DNA of 64,000 nucleotides from Hafnia psychrotolerans. Its GTDB lineage: Bacteria; Pseudomonadota; Gammaproteobacteria; Enterobacterales; Enterobacteriaceae. How positions within the stretch are numbered: the stretch's first letter is position 1; each line of letters opens with the position of its first letter. The translations under genes and the position numbers were made by a program. The notes beneath the pieces were generated by a model. That model had not been told where the DNA came from. It ran no database searches and saw nothing but the letters and a program-made list of their open reading frames with translations. This document shows positions 26,359 to 35,253 of this stretch, one piece after another. The DNA is taken from positions 100,777-164,776 of the forward strand of contig NZ_BMFZ01000007.1 in assembly GCF_014639435.1 (NCBI RefSeq), read 5' to 3'.

Positions 26359-27663
26359 ATGCCTATTCGTTCCGACAGGATACGCCTTTTGCTCAGTCAG
26401 GGGCCGATGTCAGCTAGTCAACTAATTGAAATTATGAGCATTAGTCAACCAACAATGTCACGTGCATTGAGAGTTCTTGGCGATGACATTGTTCGAATCG
26501 GAGCGGGTCCATCTATTCAATATGCCCTACGCGATGCCTATCGCGGATTCAGATCCGCGCCCATTTACCGCATCACCGAGGAAGGGCATGTTAAACATCT
26601 TGGCGAGCTCATTCCGGTTCGTCCGGACGGATTTGTTATGGTGCAGAGCGACAACGTGAGTCTCCATAGCGACGGGCTGCCGTGGTGGCTGTTTGATATG
26701 CGACCACAGGGGTATCTTGGGCGAGCCTACGCATCAACGTATGCCGCCGAGCTCGGCCTGGAAGCCAATCCAGAGCAATGGGCCGACGCGGATGTAGTTA
26801 GAGCCTTGCTCACACATGGCCATGATGCCATCGGCAACCTGCTGATAGGGGAGCAGGCACGGAACCATTTCTTGGCGATGCCGGTGCCCACTCCAGTTGA
26901 GCGTGCCACTGCGTACCCCACACTGGCGCTGGCGGTTGGCGCTGGCGAAGTACCAGGGTCATCTGCAGGAGGTGAGCAACCGAAGTTCTGCACCTATACA
27001 GATCGTGGCCATGTGTTAGTGAAATTCTCTGCTCCGGACGATAACCCGATCAGCGAACGCTGGCGTGACCTCCTGTTGGCCGAACACCTGGCGCTGAGGG
27101 TGCTTGGTGTGGAGACAGAGGTGTTTGATTTTGGTGGCCAGCGTTTCCTCGAGATCCCCCGATTCGACCGCGTTGGCCCACTGGGCCGTATCGGCGTCTT
27201 TTCACTGCGGGCACTTGATGCGGAGTTTGTCGGTAATGCCAGTGCCTCTTGGCCGGTTCTGGTCAATAAACTGGTTGCGGGGGGACATGTCCACCCTGAG
27301 GCCCTCATTGATACAGCTCGACTTTGGGCATTCGGAATGCTGATCGGCAATACCGACATGCACGCCGGCAACCTGTCGTTCATCAGTAACCAGGGTCGCC
27401 CCTATCACCTCGCGCCGCCCTATGACATTCTGCCTATGGGGTTCGCTCCCAGAGCGGGTGGCGCAATCTCAAACGAGCTTAGACCAGCGTCACTGCCGGA
27501 AGTGATCAACCCGGATACCTGGCGGCAAGCACTGGACTTGGCTGAGAAATTCCTTGCCATAACCAGCAGTTGCGACCGCTTCTCCGCTCATTTCACCCCA
27601 TGCGTTGAGGCATTACACCGCCACCTTGATGAGGCCAGATCACGTATCGCCCGTCTGGGATAA
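26359..27663 (+). CDS. yjjJ: HipA-like Ser/Thr kinase YjjJ with fused HTH
   Basis: A 434-residue protein. Residues 1-65 form a winged HTH (SASQLIEIMSISQPTMSRAL), and the remainder is a HipA-type kinase. Kinase motifs are AGGEQPKF (about 202-209), GNTDMHAGNLSF near 330, which holds the catalytic Asp, and YDILPMG near 355. HipA phosphorylates glutamyl-tRNA synthetase and causes persistence. YjjJ is a HipA relative, toxic on overproduction in E. coli, with its DNA-binding part fused rather than in a separate HipB. No hipB-like gene is adjacent. The repeats just upstream suggest autoregulation. The target is unknown. Confidence 0.88.
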   Translation: MPIRSDRIRLLLSQGPMSASQLIEIMSISQPTMSRALRVLGDDIVRIGAGPSIQYALRDAYRGFRSAPIYRITEEGHVKHLGELIPVRPDGFVMVQSDNVSLHSDGLPWWLFDMRPQGYLGRAYASTYAAELGLEANPEQWADADVVRALLTHGHDAIGNLLIGEQARNHFLAMPVPTPVERATAYPTLALAVGAGEVPGSSAGGEQPKFCTYTDRGHVLVKFSAPDDNPISERWRDLLLAEHLALRVLGVETEVFDFGGQRFLEIPRFDRVGPLGRIGVFSLRALDAEFVGNASASWPVLVNKLVAGGHVHPEALIDTARLWAFGMLIGNTDMHAGNLSFISNQGRPYHLAPPYDILPMGFAPRAGGAISNELRPASLPEVINPDTWRQALDLAEKFLAITSSCDRFSAHFTPCVEALHRHLDEARSRIARLG

Positions 27664-27837
27664 AAAGCGGATTCAACTTTACTGACTCTCTAACTTTTCA
27701 GGCTAATATCATCCAAAGCGTGCGGGGATATAAACGTTGTCTCTTCAGGTTTTTTACCGACGATTAGACTGTCACTGCGATACCTGAAACACGGCCATCC
27801 CGATTCAGCGAAGCGCGTAGTTAAAAAAGCTCGGATT

Positions 27838-27867
27838 CTTAAGGCCCGAGCGACTGCGGGCCTTAAG
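27838..27867. repeat. Perfect 10-bp inverted repeat
   Basis: CTTAAGGCCC and GGGCCTTAAG surround a 10-base loop in the convergent space between yjjJ and the phosphatase gene. There is no U-run. It may be part of a dispersed repeat. Confidence 0.55.
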
Positions 27868-27912
27868 GCGGGTTTGGGCGGAAGCCAGGAAAACGTGCTC
27901 ATGAATCGCCAT

Positions 27913-28728
27913 TCATTGATTAAACGGCTCTTCTCCCGCCAGGATGCTATCAATGACCTTCAACACCCCTTCTTCATTATTCGATACCGTCTTGTAGCGC
28001 GCGGCAGCGGTTGCAATCGGCATGGCGTTGGCCATCGAGAAACCAAAACCGGCTTGTTGCAGCATTTCGACATCATTGCCGCCATCGCCGAACGTCACCA
28101 CTTCGCTGTCATCGATACCCCAGATTTCCTGCAATATACGTAAGCCATTGGCTTTATGACGGCCGGGGATGATCAGATCGGCTGAGCCATGGCCGCTGGA
28201 GACTGGCGTGATGATATGGCCGAGTGCGTTATCAAGCGCAGTCATAAAGTCGGCCAGATGTTCATCGGAAAGATTCAGGGCGAATTTGAAAATCGTGTCA
28301 TTAATTTCATGATAAGTATCGATTTTCTGTAGTTTGTGGTAGAAGCGGTTCATTTTAAGATAAAAGGCTTCGGGCTGTGAAGATTGGATCCAGGCGCTAT
28401 TTTTACCGCAAATCACGGTGTGTAAACCGGGTATGTTGTCGAGGAATTCGAGGATTTTCCCTACCGACTCCGGGCTGATTTCAGCAACAGAGATGTCCTG
28501 ACCTTCGTTAACGATATAGGCGCCGTTTTCTGCCACAAAAGCGATTTCAGAGGCGATTTCCGGGAAGAAGGATTTTAGCTGAAAATATTGGTTACCGCTG
28601 GCGACAACGAATTTTATACCTTGTTGTTTTAATTTCTCATATTGCGCCAAGAATTTGATTTTATTGTATTTTTTATCATCATCGAGAAATGTGCCATCCA
28701 TATCCACTGCGATTAATTTTACTGACAT
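27913..28728 (-). CDS. ybiV: HAD-superfamily sugar phosphatase (YbiV-like)
   Basis: Cof-type (class IIB) HAD phosphatase of 271 residues, similar in length and sequence to E. coli YbiV, which acts on sugar phosphates such as fructose-1-P and glucose-6-P. Motif I is VDMDGTFLDDD (nucleophile Asp9, acid Asp11), motif II is VVASGNQYFQL and motif IV is GDGGNDVEML near residue 215. The start at 28728 follows GAGGAA at good spacing; an upstream in-frame ATG (28767) adds 13 unconserved residues. Confidence 0.9.
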   Translation of the reverse strand: MSVKLIAVDMDGTFLDDDKKYNKIKFLAQYEKLKQQGIKFVVASGNQYFQLKSFFPEIASEIAFVAENGAYIVNEGQDISVAEISPESVGKILEFLDNIPGLHTVICGKNSAWIQSSQPEAFYLKMNRFYHKLQKIDTYHEINDTIFKFALNLSDEHLADFMTALDNALGHIITPVSSGHGSADLIIPGRHKANGLRILQEIWGIDDSEVVTFGDGGNDVEMLQQAGFGFSMANAMPIATAAARYKTVSNNEEGVLKVIDSILAGEEPFNQ

Positions 28729-28917
28729 AAATTCCTCTTGTTGAGTACAGAATGTAACCCTCATCATAAAAGCTATCGCCTAAAGATCAAACTAAAAGGC
28801 CAATCCACGCGGGTGGGAATTTCAACTACGCTTATGGGTTCTTTAGTACCATCAACATGATCATCAACGCTGACAGGGCAGGACCGTCCTGACGACAAAT
28901 AACTGAAGAGGTGTTCC

Positions 28918-30765
28918 ATGCTGTTTCGCTATTTCGAGCGAATAATTGACATCTTCCGTGATGCACCAGGCACAGAGCCGCCTGATAAAGTCTTCCCTTT
29001 CTATTTCTATTACCTGCGTCAGGTTTGGCCGAGTTTTGCCGCGTTGTTGTTGGTCGGTCTGATTGCGTCGTTGATCGAAGTGTCGCTGTTCAGCTTTCTT
29101 AGCCAAATTATTGACCTGACTAAAGAGACGCCTACCGGAAGCTTTTTCTCTGCCCATGCTGGTGAACTGATCTGGATGGCCGTGGTGGCGATGGTGCTGC
29201 GGCCCGTGTTTTTCGGGCTGAATGATTTGTTGGTGCATCAGACCCTCACTCCCGGCATGACCAGTATGGTCCGCTGGCAAAACCATAAGTACGTACTGAA
29301 ACAGAGCCTGAATTTTTTCCAGAGTGATTTTGCCGGGCGCATTGCCCAGCGCATCATGCAGACCGGTAGCTCGCTGCGTGATTCGGCAGTACAGACGGTG
29401 GACGCCATTTGGCATGTGGCCATTTATGCCGCCAGTGCGCTGTTCTTGTTTGCCGAAGCCGATTGGCGGCTGATGATCCCGCTGCTGATTTGGATCATTC
29501 TGTATGGTCTATGCCTGCGTTATTTCGTGCCGCGCGTAAAACAGCGGTCGGTAGAGTCTTCGGAGGCACGCTCAAAACTCATGGGTTACATTGTGGATGG
29601 CTACACCAATATTTCCACATTGAAACTGTTCGCGCACAGTGATTTGGAACAGCAGTACGCCCGGGAAGCCATCACTGAGCAAACGCATAAAACCCAGCTG
29701 GCGGGACGGCTGCTCACCGGTATGGCGTTCACCATTACGACGCTGAACGGCCTGCTGATTGTCAGCACGACCGGGCTGGCACTGTGGCTGTGGACACAAT
29801 CTCTGATCACCGTTGGTGCTATCGCGCTGGCGACCGGTCTGGTGATCCGCATCGTCAACATGTCCGGCTGGATTATGTGGGTAGTGAATGGCATCTTCGA
29901 GAACATCGGCACCGTTCAGGACGGCCTGCACACTATTGCGCGGCCGCTGACTGTCACGGATAAACAGCAGGCGAAGCCGCTGAAGGTGGATCACGGGGCG
30001 ATCCACTTCGATCACGTACAGTTTAATTACGGTAAAGAGCATGCCGGTAAAGGTGCGCCGGTGCTCCCCAATCTGGATCTGGCGATCCGTTCCGGCGAGA
30101 AGATCGGCCTGATCGGACCTTCCGGCGCAGGTAAATCGACGTTGGTGAATCTGCTACTGCGGCTGTACGACATCGATGGTGGACGTATTCTGATAGATGA
30201 GCAGAATATTGCTGACGTCACGCAGGAAAGTCTGCGCGCGCAAATCGGCATGATCACCCAGGACACCTCGCTGCTGCATCGTTCCATTCGCGACAATTTG
30301 TTATACGGCAGGCCGGGGGCGACGGAAGAAGAGTTGCTGCTGGCTATCCGTCAGGCGCGCGCCGATGAGTTCATTCCCCAACTGTATGATTCGCTGGGCA
30401 GAACCGGGCTGGATGCGCACGTCGGCGAGCGCGGTGTGAAGCTCTCTGGCGGCCAGCGGCAGCGCATTGCCATTGCCCGAGTGCTGCTTAAGAACGCACC
30501 GATTTTGATTCTCGACGAAGCAACGTCAGCACTGGACTCCGAAGTCGAAGCCGCGATTCAGGAGAGCTTTGAAGACCTGATGCAGGGCAAAACGGTGATT
30601 GCCATCGCCCACCGGTTGTCGACCATTGTCAAAATGGACCGGCTGATCGTGCTGGAGAAAGGCCAGATTGTGGAATCGGGGAGTCACAGCGAGTTGTTGC
30701 AACACAACGGCCTGTATGCCCGTTTATGGCAGCATCAGACCGGCGGTTTTGTGGGCGTGGACTGA
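28918..30765 (+). CDS. ABC exporter, fused TMD-NBD
   Basis: Inner-membrane half-transporter of 615 residues that should work as a dimer. Six TM segments lie in residues 40-320, and the nucleotide-binding domain covers about 360-600. Walker A is GPSGAGKS (about 400), the signature is LSGGQRQR (about 508), Walker B is ILILDEATSALD (about 527) and the switch His is in AHRLST. It resembles MsbA/YwjA-type multidrug or lipid exporters; the substrate is unknown. GAGGTG precedes the start. It stands alone and converges on the acyltransferase-like gene. Confidence 0.9.
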   Translation: MLFRYFERIIDIFRDAPGTEPPDKVFPFYFYYLRQVWPSFAALLLVGLIASLIEVSLFSFLSQIIDLTKETPTGSFFSAHAGELIWMAVVAMVLRPVFFGLNDLLVHQTLTPGMTSMVRWQNHKYVLKQSLNFFQSDFAGRIAQRIMQTGSSLRDSAVQTVDAIWHVAIYAASALFLFAEADWRLMIPLLIWIILYGLCLRYFVPRVKQRSVESSEARSKLMGYIVDGYTNISTLKLFAHSDLEQQYAREAITEQTHKTQLAGRLLTGMAFTITTLNGLLIVSTTGLALWLWTQSLITVGAIALATGLVIRIVNMSGWIMWVVNGIFENIGTVQDGLHTIARPLTVTDKQQAKPLKVDHGAIHFDHVQFNYGKEHAGKGAPVLPNLDLAIRSGEKIGLIGPSGAGKSTLVNLLLRLYDIDGGRILIDEQNIADVTQESLRAQIGMITQDTSLLHRSIRDNLLYGRPGATEEELLLAIRQARADEFIPQLYDSLGRTGLDAHVGERGVKLSGGQRQRIAIARVLLKNAPILILDEATSALDSEVEAAIQESFEDLMQGKTVIAIAHRLSTIVKMDRLIVLEKGQIVESGSHSELLQHNGLYARLWQHQTGGFVGVD

Positions 30766-30786
30766 CACTATGGCGAATAAAACCCG

Positions 30787-31908
30787 TTAGGCCTGACGAT
30801 AGGGCAGCGCCTGACGGGCTTCTTCTTGCCAGACCAGAACAGCGGCGCGTTCTTCTTGCAGGAAATTTTCCACCGCGGCCTGTAAACCGCTATGCCTTAG
30901 ATGATGCCATGAATGGGTGATCACGGGTTCGAAGCCGCGCAGCAGCTTGTGTTCGCCCTGCGCTCCGGCGTCAAAACGTGATAGGCCGTGCTCAATGGCG
31001 TACTCCATTCCCTGATAGAAACAGGTTTCAAAGTGCAGACGGTCGAACTCGGCCAGACATCCCCAATAGCGGCCGTAAAAGGTATCTCCCTCCACCAGAC
31101 TGAATGCCATGGCGACCGGCTGGGCATTCAACGTGGTCAGCACCAGCCGCAGATTTTGCGGGATACGTTCGGCCAGCAGGCTGAAAAAGTCACGCGTCAG
31201 ATAAGGTGCACGCCCACGGACCAGATAGGTGTTGGCGTAACAGGTATAGACGAAATCCCACTGTGCTTCACTGACCTGTTCGCCGCTTAACCACTCAAAC
31301 TCAAACCCCTGCGCGGCGACAGATCCCCGCTCTTTGCGTATCTGTTTACGTTTGCGTGATGCCAGCGTGTCGAGGAAATCCTGAAAGTCGCGATAGCCTT
31401 TATTGCGCCAGTGATACTGTAAGCCGGTGCGCTGCAGCCAGTCCGTTCTTCCCGCAAACAGCTGGCTGCTCGCGGTATCGGTAAAGTTGATATGTGCGCC
31501 GGAAAGGCGATGCTGTGCCAGATAATTGGGTAGGTGGTCCAACAGGCTGGCAGCCGCGGCGGGATCACCTAACAGGCGAGCGCCGGTCACTGGGCTGAAG
31601 GGGACGGCGCCCAGCCATTTTGGATAATAACGGATACCTGCTCGTTCGCTGGCTTCGGCCCAACCTTGGTCGAAAACATACTCGCCAGCGGAATGCATTT
31701 TGCGGTAGCCGGGGATCGCCGCCAACGTCTTGCCCTCTTCGGTCCATAACAGATGTTCAGCCTGCCAGCCTGAGTCCGGTCCCAGCGTGCCACTGTCTTC
31801 CAGTGCGCTAAGAAACGCGTGGCGCTGAAAAGGCTGTCCGGCAGGCACCATTGCGTCCCACTGTTGCGCGGAGAGATCGGCCAGACGGGTCAGGGTGATG
31901 ATAGGCAT
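30787..31908 (-). CDS. GNAT/FemAB-like protein (DUF482)
   Basis: A 373-residue cytoplasmic protein of the PF04339 group (peptidoglycan biosynthesis/recognition, FemAB-like GNAT fold). Typical blocks are WLGAVPFSPVTGARLL, KRKQIRKERGSV and FYGRYWGCLAEFDRLHFE, with FDAGAQGEHKLLRGFEP near the C-terminus. The reaction has not been established; acyl or aminoacyl transfer is suspected. An upstream in-frame ATG at 31959 lies inside a terminator hairpin, so ATG 31908 is chosen. Confidence 0.85.
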   Translation of the reverse strand: MPIITLTRLADLSAQQWDAMVPAGQPFQRHAFLSALEDSGTLGPDSGWQAEHLLWTEEGKTLAAIPGYRKMHSAGEYVFDQGWAEASERAGIRYYPKWLGAVPFSPVTGARLLGDPAAAASLLDHLPNYLAQHRLSGAHINFTDTASSQLFAGRTDWLQRTGLQYHWRNKGYRDFQDFLDTLASRKRKQIRKERGSVAAQGFEFEWLSGEQVSEAQWDFVYTCYANTYLVRGRAPYLTRDFFSLLAERIPQNLRLVLTTLNAQPVAMAFSLVEGDTFYGRYWGCLAEFDRLHFETCFYQGMEYAIEHGLSRFDAGAQGEHKLLRGFEPVITHSWHHLRHSGLQAAVENFLQEERAAVLVWQEEARQALPYRQA

Positions 31909-31936
31909 GAGTTTTGGTTTCTCTGATAAAAAAGCG

Positions 31937-31969
31937 AAAAGGCCAGCAACGGGAGTCACTGGCCTTTTT
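31937..31969. terminator. Terminator after the PTS operon
   Basis: AAAAGGCCAG and CTGGCCTTTT form a 10-bp stem with T-runs on both sides. It should end the minus-strand PTS transcript and can also act in the other direction. Confidence 0.8.
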
Positions 31970-31996
31970 AGTATCAGGTTTACCGGCAGTATGCAC

Positions 31997-32302
31997 TCAA
32001 AAACCGTAACGAATCGCGTCTTTGCTCTTCTGCATTAAGCCGTCAATCTTGTCGGAATAGAGCTCCAGCCCTTGGCCGTCGCCCGCATGTGAGCATTCAC
32101 GACGTTTGGCGTTATAGGCTTTCATCAACTGTGCCTGTGCGAAGCCGGGTTTGCCATAACAAGCCATGCTCTGTTCCCAGCAGGCGATAGCGGTATCCAG
32201 ATCCTGCTGTTCCTGATACTGAGTGCCCAGCGCGTTGAGCTGTTTCGCGCATTCTGCGGGCGGTAGGTTTTGCGCCACAATGGCGTCGATCTCTGCATTC
32301 AT
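31997..32302 (-). CDS. Small TPR-like protein of the PTS operon
   Basis: A 101-residue, helix-rich protein without signal peptide. The middle (about residues 24-70) reads like one and a half tetratricopeptide repeats (LGTQYQEQQDLDTAIACWEQ). It has several Cys. It lies only 17 bases after the IIC gene, in the same direction and before the operon terminator, so it is expressed with the PTS. No function is known; a partner role for an enzyme or the IIB/IIA proteins is only a guess. Confidence 0.7.
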   Translation of the reverse strand: MNAEIDAIVAQNLPPAECAKQLNALGTQYQEQQDLDTAIACWEQSMACYGKPGFAQAQLMKAYNAKRRECSHAGDGQGLELYSDKIDGLMQKSKDAIRYGF

Positions 32303-32319
32303 ATCACTCTCCGTTGAAC

Positions 32320-33585
32320 TCAGTGGAAGAAGTTAAGGAAATGACCGAATACCAGTCCGACGCTGATGACATCGGAGTCGCTGAAGGTCACGTTGGAGAA
32401 GCCGAATTTACCCAATAGCGGCAGCAATAAGGCAGGCAGTAAGGTGATAAACAGCCCGTGGAAGATACCGCCGATGATGGCCCCACGGCGTCCGCCGACT
32501 GCGTTACCAAAGATCCCGGCGGTGCCACCCGCGAAGAAGTTGGTCAACATCCCTGGCAAAATCATCGCCAGCCCGATGGTCGGGAACAGAAACATACCGA
32601 TAATCGAACCGATGGTCGTGGAGATAAAACCGATGATCACTGCGTTCGGCGCATAGGGGAACAGCACCGGGCAGTCGAGTGCTGGAATGGCGTTTGGCAC
32701 AATGCGCAGGGCAATACCGCGAAACGCCGGAACGATTTCAGCCAGTAACAGGCGCACACCCGCTAACAGCACATATACCCCAACCACGAACTGAACGGAT
32801 TGCAGGAACGAGTAAACCAGATAGTTAACGCTGTTGGCATAAGGCGCGACCACTTCCGGGCCTGCGGCGATGGCGGGGATCAGATAAACCGGGATCATCA
32901 CCACCATCATCGACAGGTAAGTGTCTTGCAGGAAAGAGAAGGCCTGCGGCAGCTCAAAGTCTTCGGTACTTTTACTGACATCACCGGTTATTTTTGCCAC
33001 ACCGGCCTGCACGATATAACCGATGGTGCAGAAATGGCCAAGCGCAAAGTCATCTGAACCGGTGATTTTACGCACAATCGGCTGCGCCAGTACCGGCATG
33101 GCCACCGCCATCACCCCGGCAATAATACCGCCGGTCAGAATCAGTTCTGTACCGCGTAAACCGCCCATATAGCCGATCACCGAACAGACGGTTGCCATCC
33201 ATAAAGAGGCCTGGCCGGTCAGGAAAATATATTTATAACGCGTGAAGCGGGCAATGAGAATATTAACGATAAACGCTAATACCATAATTAATGCCGTTTC
33301 TCGCCCGAGGGTTTGTTGAGCAATACCGGCAATCGACCCGACATCGGTGACGATGCCGCGCATATGGAAACCTTTCTGGAATATTTCACCCAGAAAAGTC
33401 AGCGCATTGACAATAATACTGGCGCCGGAGAGCAGGACTAAAAAGCCCAGCAGTGTTTTCATCGTGCCCGTAATAACCTGGCCCGGACTTTTTTTCAGCG
33501 CTATCAGACCAATCATAGCGATCAGTGATATTAATATTGATGCCTGGCCTAATACATCATTAACAATAAAGTGAAGGAAAGACAT
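32320..33585 (-). CDS. PTS IIC component, ascorbate (UlaA/SgaT) family
   Basis: Inner-membrane permease of 421 residues with about ten or eleven TM segments, of the UlaA/SgaT family of PTS permeases. Features are an N-terminal FLHFIVNDVLGQASILISLIAM, then GLRGTELILTGGI and the Gly-rich GGTAGIFGNAVGGRRGA stretch near residue 350. UlaA itself has about 465 residues. The neighbours are not the ascorbate enzymes UlaDEF but a kinase and a LacD-type aldolase, so the substrate is probably a different sugar or polyol. Confidence 0.9.
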   Translation of the reverse strand: MSFLHFIVNDVLGQASILISLIAMIGLIALKKSPGQVITGTMKTLLGFLVLLSGASIIVNALTFLGEIFQKGFHMRGIVTDVGSIAGIAQQTLGRETALIMVLAFIVNILIARFTRYKYIFLTGQASLWMATVCSVIGYMGGLRGTELILTGGIIAGVMAVAMPVLAQPIVRKITGSDDFALGHFCTIGYIVQAGVAKITGDVSKSTEDFELPQAFSFLQDTYLSMMVVMIPVYLIPAIAAGPEVVAPYANSVNYLVYSFLQSVQFVVGVYVLLAGVRLLLAEIVPAFRGIALRIVPNAIPALDCPVLFPYAPNAVIIGFISTTIGSIIGMFLFPTIGLAMILPGMLTNFFAGGTAGIFGNAVGGRRGAIIGGIFHGLFITLLPALLLPLLGKFGFSNVTFSDSDVISVGLVFGHFLNFFH

Positions 33586-33643
33586 AAGCGTCCCCTGTAG
33601 TAGAGATGTAGAGTTGTTCTATTGGAATAGGCTATTTTTATTA

Positions 33644-33946
33644 TTAAACCGCCAGATGACCCATTTCCTGAAGGACGGGCATAAGTTTGGTTTTTATTTC
33701 ATTTTTATCGACTAACCTTTTCAGGTAAATAATGTTGGCTTTTATCGTATAATGCTGGAATTGCGATCTGAAATTTTCCCCCGTGAAGATAATATCTGCA
33801 CGTGTTGAGGTGGCGCTGGATATATCACAGTGTGACAAGTCAGCTTCGATACCTAAATCTTTTAAGGCCGCTTCTATGCTCATTTCACAGGCAAAGCTGC
33901 TGCCCAGACCTGCACCGCATACTGCCAGGATAGATAACTTTTTCAT
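33644..33946 (-). CDS. PTS IIB component (SgaB/UlaB-like)
   Basis: Cytoplasmic phosphocarrier of 100 residues. The phosphorylated cysteine is Cys10 in AVCGAGLGSSF, the usual PTS_IIB lactose/ascorbate loop. It accepts phosphate from IIA and passes it to the incoming sugar on IIC. It is placed between IIA and IIC in one operon. Confidence 0.92.
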   Translation of the reverse strand: MKKLSILAVCGAGLGSSFACEMSIEAALKDLGIEADLSHCDISSATSTRADIIFTGENFRSQFQHYTIKANIIYLKRLVDKNEIKTKLMPVLQEMGHLAV

Positions 33947-34012
33947 GATGTTCCCTTACGCATTTTGTAGGTGATGATAAAAAGGTCATGTTCATATCTT
34001 TTCACTTCACGT

Positions 34013-34456
34013 CTAAAACTGTCGGATGACTTCTAGCACTTCCTGTTTGTTTTTACTCGATTTTAATTTCTTCGCGGCATCCTCATCGCAAAATAAATGA
34101 GAAAGGCTGGCGATCATTTCAATATGTGAATGGCTGTCTATGGCGGCCAGCGCGAAAATAACATACACGGGATCATTATCTTCGCTGCCGAATTCGACGC
34201 CTTCAGACACAATCACCAGAGACAGTGCTGTTTTGATCACGCCTTCTTCTGGCCGGGCGTGAGGCATCGCAATGCCTTCACCCAAAACATAATAGGGACC
34301 AATTTCCCGGTGCATATCATATATAGCTTGAAGATAGCGGCTTTCTGCTGCACCTGAATCAATTAACGGTTGCACAGCGAATGCCACAGCCTGTTGCCAA
34401 TTCTCAGTATGATTAATTATGCTAATGTTACTTTCATTAATCCAGTCAGTTAACAT
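34013..34456 (-). CDS. PTS IIA component (PtsN/UlaC family)
   Basis: Cytoplasmic protein of 147 residues with a PTS_EIIA type-2 fold. The phosphorylated His lies in GIAMPHARPEEG near residue 67. It receives phosphate from HPr. ATG 34456 is chosen because AAGAGG stands at good spacing; a TTG further up (34471) is less likely. It begins the second half of the operon after a 210-base gap from the kinase gene. Confidence 0.92.
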   Translation of the reverse strand: MLTDWINESNISIINHTENWQQAVAFAVQPLIDSGAAESRYLQAIYDMHREIGPYYVLGEGIAMPHARPEEGVIKTALSLVIVSEGVEFGSEDNDPVYVIFALAAIDSHSHIEMIASLSHLFCDEDAAKKLKSSKNKQEVLEVIRQF

Positions 34457-34668
34457 ATTACCTCTTAACAATAATTGGCGGATTTATTCAGTATCATATT
34501 TAAAAATAATAAAAACTGTGATCTATCTATTCCTATTTATCATTGGAATGAAATAATAATGAAAAATATGGCCTAAAATTAATGACATAGAAACTCTGTG
34601 GTTACTGAATTAGTGTCAGTAAACCGTTTGAACAGTAACATAATATATCCTTAATATTACGATTATGC
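34457..34668. promoter_or_regulatory. AT-rich spacer with a palindrome inside the PTS operon
   Basis: Between the kinase and IIA genes lies an AT-rich spacer. GGTTACTGA and TCAGTAAACC (about 34599-34624) form a near-perfect inverted repeat with one bulge. It could be a second promoter/operator region or an RNA hairpin that sets the ratio of the two gene groups. Confidence 0.4.
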
Positions 34669-35253
34669 TTATTGCTCTTTTAATATATTGTCTATCCATT
34701 GCTGGATAATATGAACCTCTACCGGTTGGTCCTGATCGGCATAATAGACAGGTCCGAATTCCATTGGCTGGGCCTTTGCTGCCAGAATTTTTAATTCGGG
34801 AATATATTCCGCGCCTAAATGTCCGGGAAGGCGTTGATCCAACCGTGCAGCGTAACGCGTTGCTGCCAGCTCTGCGGATATTTGACACCAGATTTCTACC
34901 ACCTGAGTCACGCCTGCTTGGGTCAGATAATCCCTGAGAACCTCTTTCGGCTGAAAACCGAACCAGGCATCGACAATAAAGGTACTGCCTTGCGGTGCAT
35001 CCGCCATGATAGACCAGATAACCTGATAGCTCGCCTGTCCCAGCACGCGGTTAAATGCGCGGTCCACGCCTTCAAGACGCTGAAGGAACGGGTTTTTTAT
35101 GCCATCGAGCGACAGTTGTAACCAGCCGGTCCGAGTAGAGAGCTCAACGGCGAGGCGACTTTTACCGGAAGCGGGGATCCCGTTGACCAAAATAACCCGC
35201 TTACCCGGCTGGCCCGCAGGTTCGACGTTAAAAGCTGCTCTGTTTTCAGACAT
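34669..35253 (-). CDS. P-loop kinase of the PTS operon
   Basis: A 194-residue P-loop NTPase with Walker A GIPASGKS (residues 25-32) and a small-molecule kinase layout like chloramphenicol phosphotransferase, gluconate kinase or zeta-toxin proteins. Asp/Glu-bearing candidates are LSLDGIK near 50 and FIVDAWFG near 95. Its start overlaps the aldolase stop by 8 bases, so the two are translationally coupled. By context it may add a second phosphate to the PTS product to give a 1,6-bisphosphate for the aldolase. This is inference. A house-cleaning or resistance kinase is the alternative. Confidence 0.75.
   Translation of the reverse strand: MSENRAAFNVEPAGQPGKRVILVNGIPASGKSRLAVELSTRTGWLQLSLDGIKNPFLQRLEGVDRAFNRVLGQASYQVIWSIMADAPQGSTFIVDAWFGFQPKEVLRDYLTQAGVTQVVEIWCQISAELAATRYAARLDQRLPGHLGAEYIPELKILAAKAQPMEFGPVYYADQDQPVEVHIIQQWIDNILKEQ

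Noticed and set aside
27690-27953. 87-codon minus-strand frame overlapping the ybiV-like gene end
   Set aside because: It crosses the 27838-27867 palindrome and overlaps the confident phosphatase gene; probably repeat-derived.
31909-31959. Upstream start for the acyltransferase-like gene
   Set aside because: The start codon and first codons fall in a terminator hairpin; ATG 31908 is the better start.
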